From a virus, in the IMG/VR virus record IMGVR_UViG_3300046171_000275, positions 1 through 50,403 of that record: a DNA stretch of 50,403 nt. One strand, given 5' to 3'. A model generated the notes under the pieces. It was not told where the DNA came from. It was given only the letters and a program-made list of their open reading frames with translations, and searched no databases. The position numbers and the translations under genes were made by a program. The stretch's first letter is position 1, and each line of letters begins with the position of its first letter. Shown here one piece after another: positions 8,883 to 17,398 of this stretch.

Positions 8883-9106
8883 TTGAAGTACTAATACAGA
8901 ATGAACCATACAGGTATGTTAAGATGCCTGATCCATTAGAGAATGGTCAACCTGACTATCGTATTCAGAAATGGAACAACCACAATGGGTACAAGGATAT
9001 GTACCTCTGTGACAACTATATGCAGTTTCAAACTGCCATAGATGACTTTGAGTATACAAAGTGGTTAGATCCTGCTGGCGTGCCTTGTTATGTGTGTGAT
9101 AAATAA
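8879..9106 (+). CDS. Hypothetical protein
   Basis: A 75-residue protein. I chose ATG 8879 because it overlaps the previous stop; an upstream in-frame ATG at 8855 lies deep inside that gene. Rich in Asp, Tyr and Asn (PYRYVKMPDPLENGQPDYRI, MYLCDNYMQF) with Cys pair PCYVCDK at the end. No family recognised. Confidence 0.6.
   Translation: MIEVLIQNEPYRYVKMPDPLENGQPDYRIQKWNNHNGYKDMYLCDNYMQFQTAIDDFEYTKWLDPAGVPCYVCDK
9099..9105 (+). promoter_or_regulatory. T4-type late promoter motif
   Basis: ATAAATA overlapping the preceding stop codon and 21 bases before ATG 9127. Confidence 0.5.
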
Positions 9107-9126
9107 ATCAGAGTTTATTAATAAAC

Positions 9127-9402
9127 ATGGCATACAAAAGCACAGGAACAGCAGGTAAGTCTGCAAGTGGAGCATCAATGTCTAAGTATGATGTTGAAGT
9201 TGAAGCACGTTTACAAGCTTTAGAAAAGCAAACACATCCAGTTCCTACAGGAGCAACACAAAAAAAAGTTGACGATAGATTAGCAGCACTAGAAGCAGCA
9301 ATTCACACACATGATGGTGGAACATCAGATGCAACACTTGAAGATAAGGTAGAGAAAATCACAAAGTGGTTGCAAGATAATACATCTTACTACGGACATT
9401 AA
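9127..9402 (+). CDS. Small probable structural protein
   Basis: A 91-residue protein starting MAYKSTGTAGKSASGASMSK, a low-complexity arm, then two helical repeats RLQALEKQTH and RLAALEAAIHTH separated by a turn. It ends EKITKWLQDNTSYYGH. The coiled-coil pattern and the late promoter in front suggest a virion or virion-assembly component. No enzyme motif. Confidence 0.6.
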   Translation: MAYKSTGTAGKSASGASMSKYDVEVEARLQALEKQTHPVPTGATQKKVDDRLAALEAAIHTHDGGTSDATLEDKVEKITKWLQDNTSYYGH

Positions 9403-9417
9403 TTATAATCTTTTGTA

Positions 9418-9767
9418 ATGAGAAAGTTTGAATTTAGACCTTGGGGATGGTACATTACTCTTGATGAGGGTATCAACTATAAGGTTAAGAAGATACATTT
9501 AAATCCAAATACAAAACTATCACTACAATATCATCATCATCGTGATGAACATTGGACAGTGGTGGAGGGTTCTGGTAAAGCGATCGTAAATAAAAACGTT
9601 TTTATTATGAATGATGGTGATGATATGTTTATTGCAAAAAAGGCAGTGCATCGTATGGAAGCAAGTCCAGATGGTGTAACTTTTGTAGAAGTGCAGAGGG
9701 GAAGTGTGATGAGGAAGATATTGTAAGACTACAAGATGATTATGGTAGAGTTGACAAACAAGCTTAA
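9418..9767 (+). CDS. Type II mannose-6-phosphate isomerase/GDP-mannose pyrophosphorylase-like cupin (one frameshift)
   Basis: Repaired length 116 residues. The sequence RPWGWYITLDEG, then KLSLQYHHHRDEHW and VVEGSGKA is the C-terminal cupin domain of type II phosphomannose isomerase/ManC proteins; the His cluster plus Glu bind the metal. The frame breaks at ~9690 (AGGGGAAG lacks one G). Repair yields the family ending EVQRGKCDEEDIVRLQDDYG. It would interconvert fructose-6-P and mannose-6-P, upstream of GDP-mannose. It lies just before the glycan operon, so it may feed that pathway; standalone cupins could also be sugar isomerases of another kind. Confidence 0.75.
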
Positions 9768-9779
9768 TTTTCTTATACT
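9751..9779 (+). promoter_or_regulatory. Sigma-70 promoter of the glycan operon
   Basis: TTGACA 9751-9756, a 17-base spacer and TATACT 9774-9779, 30 bases before ATG 9810. CTAAATA at 9778-9784 overlaps the -10 box, so early and late polymerase could both start here. No further promoter of this quality is seen before 23237. Confidence 0.75.
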
Positions 9780-9809
9780 AAATATATTGATCGACTATTC
9801 CTATAGGAT

Positions 9810-10913
9810 ATGAGAGAGTACAAAAAAACCGCACTTGTTCTTGGTGCAGGTGGATTTATTGGCAGTCATATGGTAAAACGACTGCGTAAAGAAGGATATT
9901 GGGTAAGAGGTGTAGACCTAAAATACCCTGAGTTTTCTAAGACAGAAGCAAATGAATTTGTTTGTATGGATCTTAGAGATGTAGAAGTTGTCCGTAGAGT
10001 CATTCGTTTCGGTGGATATACTGGTAACTTTTATTCACAGATTGTAGATAAGTTCTTAGAACCATTTGATGAAATATATCAGTTTGCTGCTGATATGGGT
10101 GGTGCAGGATTTATATTTACAGGAGAGAATGATGCAGACATCATGCATAACTCTGCTTCAATTAATTTGAATCTGTTAGAAGAACAAAAGAAATGGAATA
10201 AAGATAAGAAGACAAATCATACAAAGATATTCTATAGTAGTTCTGCGTGTATGTACCCAGAACACAACCAACTAGACCCTAACAACCCTGATTGTCGTGA
10301 AAATTCTGCGTACCCTGCTAACCCTGATTCCGAATATGGATGGGAAAAACTTTTCTCAGAGAGGTTATATCTCACTTATAATCGTAATTACGGTATCCCT
10401 GTTAGGGTTGCTCGTTACCATAACATCTTCGGACCAGAAGGAACGTGGGATGGAGGCAGAGAGAAAGCTCCAGCAGCAATCTGTCGCAAAGTGGCTCAAC
10501 TCTCGCAGAATGGTGGAACCATCGAGGTGTGGGGAGATGGCTTACAAACTCGTTCCTTCCTGTTCATTGATGAATGCATCGAAGCAACTTGGAGATTAAT
10601 GCAGTCAGACTTCTTAGGACCTGTTAATATCGGTTCAGAGGAGATGGTTACAATTAATCAGTTAGTTGAAACTGCTGCAAAGGTTGCGAACAAGAAAGTA
10701 GAGAAGAATCATATACTTGATGCTCCTCTTGGTGTTCGTGGTCGTAACTCGAACAACGATCTCGTTAGAGAAAAACTTGGTTGGGATTATTCTCAATCAT
10801 TAGAAGATGGAATCCGCAAAACATATGAGTGGATTTGTCTGCAATTATACAGCATAGAGAAAGAATCTATGCTACAATCAGAAGAAGAACTTGAATTATT
10901 AGCCTCTGGATAA
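9810..10913 (+). CDS. GDP-mannose 3,5-epimerase-like enzyme (short-chain dehydrogenase family)
   Basis: A 367-residue extended SDR. Residues 10-18 are the NAD-binding loop VLGAGGFIG. The match to plant GDP-mannose 3,5-epimerase is close: QFAADMGGAGFI, SSSACMYPEHNQL, EYGWEKL, YHNIFGPEGTWDGGREKAPA, CRK, WGDGLQTRSFLFIDECIEA and GVRGRNSNNDLVREKLGW. The residues equivalent to the plant catalytic set are present with the same spacing: Cys147, Tyr176, Lys180 and Lys219 (plant Cys145, Tyr174, Lys178, Lys217). The plant enzyme makes GDP-L-galactose and GDP-L-gulose from GDP-mannose. First gene of the operon; the next ATG follows after one base. Confidence 0.85.
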   Translation: MREYKKTALVLGAGGFIGSHMVKRLRKEGYWVRGVDLKYPEFSKTEANEFVCMDLRDVEVVRRVIRFGGYTGNFYSQIVDKFLEPFDEIYQFAADMGGAGFIFTGENDADIMHNSASINLNLLEEQKKWNKDKKTNHTKIFYSSSACMYPEHNQLDPNNPDCRENSAYPANPDSEYGWEKLFSERLYLTYNRNYGIPVRVARYHNIFGPEGTWDGGREKAPAAICRKVAQLSQNGGTIEVWGDGLQTRSFLFIDECIEATWRLMQSDFLGPVNIGSEEMVTINQLVETAAKVANKKVEKNHILDAPLGVRGRNSNNDLVREKLGWDYSQSLEDGIRKTYEWICLQLYSIEKESMLQSEEELELLASG

Positions 10914-10914
10914 A

Positions 10915-11688
10915 ATGACACGTATTGACAGTTATGAAGATCTAACAGAAAAGATTGTTAGATGGTTAAAGGATTACTACTATGAACATAGTATTGATGG
11001 ATTTGTAGTAGGAGTATCAGGTGGAATTGATTCTGCTGTTGTCTCCTCACTATGTGCAAGAACAGGACTACCCACTTATGTTGTGTGTATGCCTCTTGAT
11101 TCTAAATTTGAAAACTCAAAACTTTCTGATGTCCATTCAAAAACATTAGCAGAAAAGTATGATAATGTTAGAAGAATTGAAATAGAACTTTCAAGTGTAT
11201 ATGAAGGTTTCTTAAAGTCAGTTGAGTGGTGGTCTGAAGCACAAAATTACAACAAAAGAGAATTTACTGCAAGTGCACATGCAAATGCGAATACAAAATC
11301 ACGTATACGTATGGTAACTCTTTATCAGATCGCAGGATCAGTTGGTGGTATAGTGGTTGGAACAGGTAACAAAGTGGAGGATTATGGAGTCGGTTTTTAT
11401 ACTAAGTATGGTGACGGTGGTGTTGATATCGCCCCTATTGCTGACCTTTATAAAACGGAAGTCTGGGAACTAGGTGAATACTTAGAAGTTGACCAACGTA
11501 TTGTTGATGCAACACCGACTGATGGTTTATGGGATGATTCAAGATCAGATGAATCACAGTTAGGTGCGTCTTATGAACAACTTGAAGAAGCAATGGAGAC
11601 AGGTTCAGGACCTGGTGTTGAAGTTTTAAATAAATTTAACACATTAAACAAACATAAAATGGAGCCTATCCCTACATTTAAACTATGA
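10915..11688 (+). CDS. nadE: NAD(+) synthetase
   Basis: A 257-residue, single-domain, ammonia-type NAD synthetase. The ATP-pyrophosphatase loop SGGIDSA lies near residue 36. RIRMVTLYQIAG, GTGNKVEDYGVGFYTKYGDG, DIAPIADLYKTEVWELG and ATPTDGLWDDSRSDESQLGA are family signatures. It converts deamido-NAD to NAD with ATP and ammonia. Placed between two NAD-dependent sugar enzymes and overlapping the next start (ATGA), it may support NAD supply for them or for infection generally. No glutaminase domain. Confidence 0.88.
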   Translation: MTRIDSYEDLTEKIVRWLKDYYYEHSIDGFVVGVSGGIDSAVVSSLCARTGLPTYVVCMPLDSKFENSKLSDVHSKTLAEKYDNVRRIEIELSSVYEGFLKSVEWWSEAQNYNKREFTASAHANANTKSRIRMVTLYQIAGSVGGIVVGTGNKVEDYGVGFYTKYGDGGVDIAPIADLYKTEVWELGEYLEVDQRIVDATPTDGLWDDSRSDESQLGASYEQLEEAMETGSGPGVEVLNKFNTLNKHKMEPIPTFKL

Positions 11689-12803
11689 AAATTGGATTAA
11701 TTGGAGCAGGTAGATTAGGAATCTGCCTTGCTCTATTGATTGAAAAAGCAGGATATCAAGTCCTTGCCTCCGACAATCGTGTAGATTATATTAAAGATTT
11801 ACAGAAAGGTATTATTGATACTGCTGAACCAGAAGTTCAACAGTATCTTTCTAATGCAAAAAATATTGAATTTACCACTGATAATATCAGAGTCATCGCA
11901 GAGTGTGATATTATATTCACTCTTGTTGCCACACCTTCATTAGAAGATGGTAGCTATGATGTAAGTGCAGTATGGAAAGTTATAGATGACTTTAAAAATA
12001 TTCCTATATTATTAAATGAAAAATCACTTGTAGTTGGATGTACCACAAATCCTGGTGACTGTAATGATTTTGAAAACGCACTTAAAGATACTGGTATAGA
12101 TGTATTCTATAACCCAGAGTTTATTGCACAAGGATCTATTATAACAGACTTACAAAATGCTGATATGGTATTGATTGGTGGTGATGGAAATCATAAATCT
12201 GAATTGAGCCAGATGTATGAAAAAATACAGATGGGTTATATTAGTCCTTCTTTATATTTTATGAGTACTAAGGCAGCAGAAGTTACAAAGATTGCTCTTA
12301 ATTGTTTTCTTACTACTAAGATTAGTTATGCAAATATGTTAGGACAAGTTCTTACAATGTCTGGTATGGAAGATGAGATTGATAATGTATTAAATTCAAT
12401 TGGTTCTGATAGAAGAGTTGGTAAGAAATATTTAAAATATGGTTTTGGATTTGGTGGTCCTTGTTTTCCAAGAGACAATCGTGCATTCGCATCATATGCT
12501 AGTAAGGTTGGTGTAGATCATAATATAGGGCACGTAACTGATGCTTTTAATGAAGAGCATGCAACATTTTTGAAAGAATATTTTATCTATAAAAATAAAA
12601 AGAAGATGCCATTCTTCTTTGATTATTTGACATACAAACCAAGGACTGATATTCTTACAGAGAGTCAACAATATCGACTATGTTTAGATCTTCTGAATGA
12701 AGGATATATAGTTTATTGTGGTGATTCTTCACTTAAAGATAGATGTGATTCAAGAATACTTTATGAGAACCCAACTGAACAGGTCTTTGAAATTAAATTA
12801 TGA
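11685..12803 (+). CDS. UDP-glucose/GDP-mannose dehydrogenase family protein
   Basis: A 372-residue protein. N-terminal Rossmann motif GLIGAGRLGICLA; the segment TTNPGDCNDF and NPEFIAQGS correspond to the family motif around the catalytic Glu; the active-site Cys is in GFGGPCFPRD at residue ~260. The C-terminal UDP-binding domain is short and ends with YENPTEQVFEIKL. Members oxidise the C6 alcohol of a nucleotide sugar to an acid with two NAD. I cannot tell UDP-glucose from GDP-mannose. Overlaps both neighbours by ATGA-type junctions. Confidence 0.82.
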   Translation: MKIGLIGAGRLGICLALLIEKAGYQVLASDNRVDYIKDLQKGIIDTAEPEVQQYLSNAKNIEFTTDNIRVIAECDIIFTLVATPSLEDGSYDVSAVWKVIDDFKNIPILLNEKSLVVGCTTNPGDCNDFENALKDTGIDVFYNPEFIAQGSIITDLQNADMVLIGGDGNHKSELSQMYEKIQMGYISPSLYFMSTKAAEVTKIALNCFLTTKISYANMLGQVLTMSGMEDEIDNVLNSIGSDRRVGKKYLKYGFGFGGPCFPRDNRAFASYASKVGVDHNIGHVTDAFNEEHATFLKEYFIYKNKKKMPFFFDYLTYKPRTDILTESQQYRLCLDLLNEGYIVYCGDSSLKDRCDSRILYENPTEQVFEIKL

Positions 12804-13642
12804 TCGGATATAATAGATTAGGTATTAATGGAAGATTTGGTAATCAACTCTTCCAATATGCATCTTTGCGTGGTATAGCTGCAAAGCATGGTTATGATTT
12901 TTGTATTCCACCTGATGGAACACGAACAGCAAACTACGGAATGCATGACCCATTTAAGTTGCATCATTTAAAACATATTGATGAGGTTCCTTATAAGACA
13001 AGGTGGGAGTCTCATTTTCATTTTGATGAAGATTTATTTAATACCTGTGAGGACAACACTAATATAGATGGATACTTGCAGAGTGAAAAATATTTTAAGC
13101 ATATAGAAAAAGAAATTAGAGAAGACTTTGAATTTGTAGATGATATACGGGAACCATGTTTAGAATTTACATGCTTACATGATAAACTTATATTCTTACA
13201 TGTTCGTCGTGGAGATAATATAGGAAGAGAGCATTTACATCCTGTTCCTACATTTGATTATTATGAGAAAGCACTAGAACATTTTGATTCTGATTCAAAA
13301 GTCTTAGTTGTCAGTGATGATATTGAATGGTGTAAGAAGCAGGAATTTTTTGAAGATGAAAGATTCTTCATTAATGAAGAAGTGGAGCAATATAATCATG
13401 AATGTATGGAGGGAGATGGAAAATATCGTAAATCATTTATACCATATGTTGACTTATGCTTGATGAGTCAGTGTAATGGTGCTATAATATCACCAAGCAC
13501 TTTAAGTTGGTGGGGAGCATGGTTGCAAAAGGATCGTACTAATCCTGTAGTTGCACCAGACCCTTGGTTTGGTCCTCAACTTCTCAAAGACAATGACACT
13601 AAAGACTTGATGCCCGATGATTGGATTAAATTATCTTGGTAA
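12800..13642 (+). CDS. Alpha-1,2-fucosyltransferase-like glycosyltransferase (GT11), copy 1
   Basis: A 280-residue protein. GT11 motifs: GRFGNQLFQYASLRGIA at residues ~11-27, LHVRRGDN (motif HxRRxD, nucleotide-sugar binding) near 136, VSDDIEWC, and SPSTLSWWGAWL near 232. GT11 enzymes transfer L-fucose from GDP-L-fucose to form an alpha-1,2 link. No GDP-fucose synthesis genes lie in the window; the neighbouring epimerase would supply GDP-L-galactose, a close analogue. The next gene is a paralogue, so the pair arose by duplication or serial acquisition. Confidence 0.85.
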   Translation: MIGYNRLGINGRFGNQLFQYASLRGIAAKHGYDFCIPPDGTRTANYGMHDPFKLHHLKHIDEVPYKTRWESHFHFDEDLFNTCEDNTNIDGYLQSEKYFKHIEKEIREDFEFVDDIREPCLEFTCLHDKLIFLHVRRGDNIGREHLHPVPTFDYYEKALEHFDSDSKVLVVSDDIEWCKKQEFFEDERFFINEEVEQYNHECMEGDGKYRKSFIPYVDLCLMSQCNGAIISPSTLSWWGAWLQKDRTNPVVAPDPWFGPQLLKDNDTKDLMPDDWIKLSW

Positions 13643-14425
13643 GATGGGACAACTGGGAAACCAGATGTTTCAATATGCAGCACTAAAAGGTATTGCCAAC
13701 AGGCGTGGTTTGGATTATATGATTCCAAATCATGATGAAGCAATACAAGATGGTCTTGGCAATATACTTCGCATAGAATTATTTGAACCTTTTAATATTA
13801 AAAGTAAACACTATGGAATGATCAAAACAAGTGATTATGTACAAGAAGCACATTTTCATTTTGATGAAGAGTTATTTAATAGTTGTCCAGATAATTGTTG
13901 TTTAGTTGGATTCTTTCAATCACCAAAATATTTTTTAAATATCGAGAAGAAATAATTAAAGATTTTAAATTTAAAAAAACAATTATTGATGAGTGTAAAC
14001 CAATACTAAAACAATTTGACAATCCAATTGCTTTACATATTCGGAGAGGTGATTTTCTAATTAATTCTGCAAATCATCACAACTTATCAATGAGTTATTA
14101 TGAGAATGCTTTAGATTGTTTTGATGAAGACAGACAGGTTGTGGTATTTTCTGACGATCCTGAGTGGTGTTTTGAACAAAAACTATTTGATGATGATAGA
14201 TTTCTTATTTCACAATCTAATAGTCCATACCATGACTTATATCTAATGACACAAAGTAGTGATTTTATTATTGCAAATTCTACTTATTCTTGGTGGGGTG
14301 CATGGCTTTGTATGAATCCATATAAGGATGTAATTTATCCTAACAGATGGTTTGGTAAAAATAATTCAGGTAAATCTACAATCGATTTATTTCCTCGAAG
14401 TTGGAGAGTAATTAATGAAAACTGA
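13617..14425 (+). CDS. Alpha-1,2-fucosyltransferase-like glycosyltransferase (GT11), copy 2 (one frameshift)
   Basis: Repaired length 269 residues. It starts at ATG 13617 inside the previous gene, giving MIGLNYLGKMGQLGNQMFQYA, aligned with the start of copy 1. Motifs: ALHIRRGDFL, VVFSDDPEWC, ANSTYSWWGAWLC. The frame breaks at ~13950 (GAGAAGAAAT lacks one A; repaired EKEIIKDFKF). It overlaps the next gene by 11 bases. The same donor question applies as for copy 1. Differences around the acceptor region suggest it makes a different linkage or uses a different acceptor. Confidence 0.83.
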
Positions 14426-15293
14426 TTTAAAAAATACAACATTTATAATTCCCCTACGAATTGATACTGGTGATCGTCTTCGTAATGTAATACTATCAAC
14501 ATCATATCTTTTGCATAATTTTGATACTACTGTGATGATCAAAGAGGTTGATTCGGAACGTCGTTTTGAAACATTTGCTTTACCAATAATTGAAAGGTTA
14601 GTTGATACTGATAATCTTGTTCATATCTTTGAAGATGAGACAAGAACTGATGATGCATTTCATCGCACAAAAGTTCTCAATGATATGGTCATGGAATCTA
14701 CAACTGATATTGTAGTTAATTATGATACTGATTTAATTCTTCCCGTTAGTAGTTACACTGAAGCAGTTAAAATGTTGAATGGTAAATATGATGTTGTTTA
14801 TCCATTTCGTTATGGCAATCATGGTGAGAGGAAAGTAAATCTTGGGTTCACAATTGATACTCAAGAAGATATGGATGACTTTGAGAATTCTGATTTTGTA
14901 TCTAACTTTTTGAATAATAATTTTAACCATGAATGTTTTGATGACCGTTTCTTTTACTACCAAAGTGAACAGGGTCAAGGTTGGGCAGAGTATGGTATGG
15001 TTCAATTCTTTAATCGTCAAGTATATATTGATGGTTACTTAGAGAATGAAGGATTTATAGCATACGCACCAGAAGACGTAGAGAGACATCATCGTTGGAA
15101 AACTCTTGGATATAATATTGGAAGAGTAGACAATCATGCATATCATTTAGAACATCAAAGAACACAAAACTCATGGTATCATAATCCTCACATGCAAAGA
15201 AATAATCAACTATGGGAGGAACTTAAAATTTTAAGTAAAGAAGAATTAATTTCTTACTATGAGAATCAGGAGTATTATAAAAATAGACTATGA
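14415..15293 (+). CDS. Glycosyltransferase, GT-A fold (GT2/galactosyltransferase-like)
   Basis: A 292-residue protein opening TTFIIPLRIDTGDRLRNVIL, as in GT-A transferases. The metal/donor motif is VVNYDTDLILP near residue 100, and the galactosyltransferase C-terminal-type end has NIGRVDNHAYHLEHQRTQNS near 245. These residues bind a nucleotide sugar through a divalent metal. Donor and acceptor are unknown. Overlaps the next gene by ATGA. Confidence 0.68.
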   Translation: MKTDLKNTTFIIPLRIDTGDRLRNVILSTSYLLHNFDTTVMIKEVDSERRFETFALPIIERLVDTDNLVHIFEDETRTDDAFHRTKVLNDMVMESTTDIVVNYDTDLILPVSSYTEAVKMLNGKYDVVYPFRYGNHGERKVNLGFTIDTQEDMDDFENSDFVSNFLNNNFNHECFDDRFFYYQSEQGQGWAEYGMVQFFNRQVYIDGYLENEGFIAYAPEDVERHHRWKTLGYNIGRVDNHAYHLEHQRTQNSWYHNPHMQRNNQLWEELKILSKEELISYYENQEYYKNRL

Positions 15294-16039
15294 GTGATGT
15301 ATATTTGAAGGCTTGGCATGGTGGTCTTGGAGATGCTTTGCAATTTTCTACTTTGCCAGAAGAATTTTCTAAACAACAAGAAAGAAAGACTTATATTGTA
15401 GCAGATGCACCTTTTAGGAATGAGGGTATCTATGATTTAGTATGGGATAAGAATCCTTTTGTTCATGGTAAAAAATTTGGTGATTGGAATGCAGGTGACT
15501 TACCAACTATCCCTTATAGAGAGGATGGATTTTTAGAAGAGAATGGAACAGGTAATATGATTCCTAACTGGGAAAAGTTTCATGGACTTAAACCCACTAA
15601 CAAATACCCTAAAGTTTATTATGAACCAGAGAAAGATAAAGATATAAAGGATCTATTCATTGTAGATTTTACATCCACCACTGTGAGTGATAGTAAAGAA
15701 GATGTAATTAAATCTTTAGATCAACTTAGGAATGATTATTCTGATCGTAAATTTGTATCAGTATCATTTGAAGATTTTACACCTAAGAAAGATTTGAGTG
15801 ATGACATTAAATTTGATGGATATATAGAAGTGGAGAATATTTTTAGATACTGTGATTTAATATCATCAGTATATGGTTATGTTTCACTTCATAGTGGTGG
15901 TACTCATCTGAGTTCTGCATTAAAAGAATATTCACCAAACTTAAAAAGTATTTGCATATTGTCAAAAGAGTGGTATAATGAACATGAGGTTCTAGATAAT
16001 CATTTCCTTTTTGATAACATTGAGTATTTGAAGTACTAA
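15290..16039 (+). CDS. Putative glycosyltransferase, GT-B/heptosyltransferase-like
   Basis: A 249-residue protein. The N-terminal WHGGLGDALQFSTLPEEFSK resembles the GGxGD start of GT9-like transferases, and the C-terminal VYGYVSLHSGGTHLSSALKE resembles the donor-binding SGxxH region. It is short for a complete GT-B enzyme. The assignment rests on these two motifs plus location in the operon, so the function is uncertain. Confidence 0.5.
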   Translation: MSDVYLKAWHGGLGDALQFSTLPEEFSKQQERKTYIVADAPFRNEGIYDLVWDKNPFVHGKKFGDWNAGDLPTIPYREDGFLEENGTGNMIPNWEKFHGLKPTNKYPKVYYEPEKDKDIKDLFIVDFTSTTVSDSKEDVIKSLDQLRNDYSDRKFVSVSFEDFTPKKDLSDDIKFDGYIEVENIFRYCDLISSVYGYVSLHSGGTHLSSALKEYSPNLKSICILSKEWYNEHEVLDNHFLFDNIEYLKY

Positions 16040-16040
16040 T

Positions 16041-16427
16041 ATGATTGACCAAATTATTACACCATTGCCAGAAGTCGTAGATAGATATACAATCTGCCAA
16101 TTAAAATTAGAGAGATTAGATCACACACAGATTGATGTTGATTCTATGAAAGATCAACTTGAGTATTATAAAAAAGGTATAGATTTTTCAAATACAAAAC
16201 TAATTAAATTATCTGAGGATTTGTATAATATCAATGGTAGAATCTGGGACACAGAGGGTTCTATCAGAGCGGGATTAGATGATGAATTAGGTTATGATGA
16301 GATTGGTAAAAGAGCAGTGCGAGTAAGAGATTTAAACAGAGAAAGAATGAGTATAAAAAATGATATCACCGACTTAACAGGTGAAGGATTTAAAGATTGT
16401 AAAATGAATTACGCAGGGGAAGGATGA
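16041..16427 (+). CDS. Conserved hypothetical protein in the glycan operon
   Basis: A 128-residue, strongly helical protein: PLPEVVDRYTICQLKLERLD near the start, then LYNINGRIWDTEGSIRAG, GYDEIGKRAVRVRDLNRERM and IKNDITDLTG. It has the look of a family of unknown function often found beside sugar-nucleotide genes in phages and marine bacteria (DUF6165-like), but I cannot confirm this. Overlaps the following epimerase by ATGA. Confidence 0.55.
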   Translation: MIDQIITPLPEVVDRYTICQLKLERLDHTQIDVDSMKDQLEYYKKGIDFSNTKLIKLSEDLYNINGRIWDTEGSIRAGLDDELGYDEIGKRAVRVRDLNRERMSIKNDITDLTGEGFKDCKMNYAGEG

Positions 16428-17398
16428 CTAAGAGTTTAGTTACAGGTGGCGCAGGATTTATAGGATCAAATCTTGTTGACCAACTTATAGAAATAGGACA
16501 TAAAGTAATTGTAATTGATAATGAGTATTCAGATGCTCACGAACAGTTCTATTATAATGATAAAGCAGAATATCATAACTTTGATATTCGTGATGCTGCA
16601 ACAAGATCCTTATATGATGATGTAGATTATGTGTTTCACATTGCAGCAGAAGCACGTATCGGACCATCAATCGAAAACCCAATTGAAGCAGTTAGTATTA
16701 ACTCTGTTGGTACTTGTACTGTGCTACAGTATGCAAGAGAGGCAGGTGTAAAGAGAGTTGTATATTCATCTACGTCATCCGCATATGGTTTACAGGAACC
16801 ACCTCATGTTGAGGCATTACCAGACGATTGTTTGAACCCATATTCAGTATCAAAAGTAAATGGTGAAAAATTATGTAAAATGTATACAGATCTTTTTGGA
16901 TTAGAAACTGTTATCTTTAGATACTTTAATGTATATGGAGATAGACAACCAATCAAAGGGCAATACGCACCAGTGATTGGAATATTCCTAAGACAATCAG
17001 AGAACGATCAAGAACTTACTATCGTTGGTGATGGAGAGCAAAGAAGAGATTTTGTGAATGTAAAAGATGTAGTTCAAGCAAACATATTAGCAGCTACAAA
17101 GCAGTTAGATAAGGATGCTCTTGGTCAAGTATATAATGTGGGTAGTGGTATAAATTATTCTATGAATGAGATTGCAAAAATGATATCTGATTTTACAGTA
17201 AACATTGATGCAAGACCTGGTGAAGCAAAAGAAACAATTGCACACATCAGTCGAATCAAAGGAACACTAGGATGGGAACCAACTATCAAAGTTGAAGATT
17301 GGATCTCAGAACAATTAAAACCTGAGATCCCACAAGTAAATGAGAATCCAATCAGGAGATCATTTGATAAAATAAAAAATTGGTTTTATGGTGAATAG
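16424..17398 (+). CDS. NAD-dependent nucleotide-sugar epimerase (UDP-glucose 4-epimerase-like)
   Basis: A 324-residue extended SDR. NAD loop VTGGAGFIGSNLVD at residues ~6-19; catalytic Ser/Thr in VVYSSTSSAYG; YSVSK near 142 gives the Tyr-xxx-Lys pair; VIFRYFNVYGDRQ and VGDGEQRRDFVNVKDVV are substrate-binding segments. Most similar to bacterial 4-epimerases of UDP-glucose, UDP-GlcNAc or uronic acids. The exact sugar cannot be read from sequence. The short tail after EQLKP is hydrophilic. Directly followed by the next ATG. Confidence 0.82.
   Translation: MTKSLVTGGAGFIGSNLVDQLIEIGHKVIVIDNEYSDAHEQFYYNDKAEYHNFDIRDAATRSLYDDVDYVFHIAAEARIGPSIENPIEAVSINSVGTCTVLQYAREAGVKRVVYSSTSSAYGLQEPPHVEALPDDCLNPYSVSKVNGEKLCKMYTDLFGLETVIFRYFNVYGDRQPIKGQYAPVIGIFLRQSENDQELTIVGDGEQRRDFVNVKDVVQANILAATKQLDKDALGQVYNVGSGINYSMNEIAKMISDFTVNIDARPGEAKETIAHISRIKGTLGWEPTIKVEDWISEQLKPEIPQVNENPIRRSFDKIKNWFYGE

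Noticed and set aside
10297-10599. A 100-residue overlapping frame inside the epimerase gene
   Set aside because: It lies entirely within a clear conserved enzyme gene, and its sequence is not protein-like for any known family.
13617-14425. Two separate short GT11 proteins
   Set aside because: The two halves together make one GT11 of normal length, joined by a single missing A.
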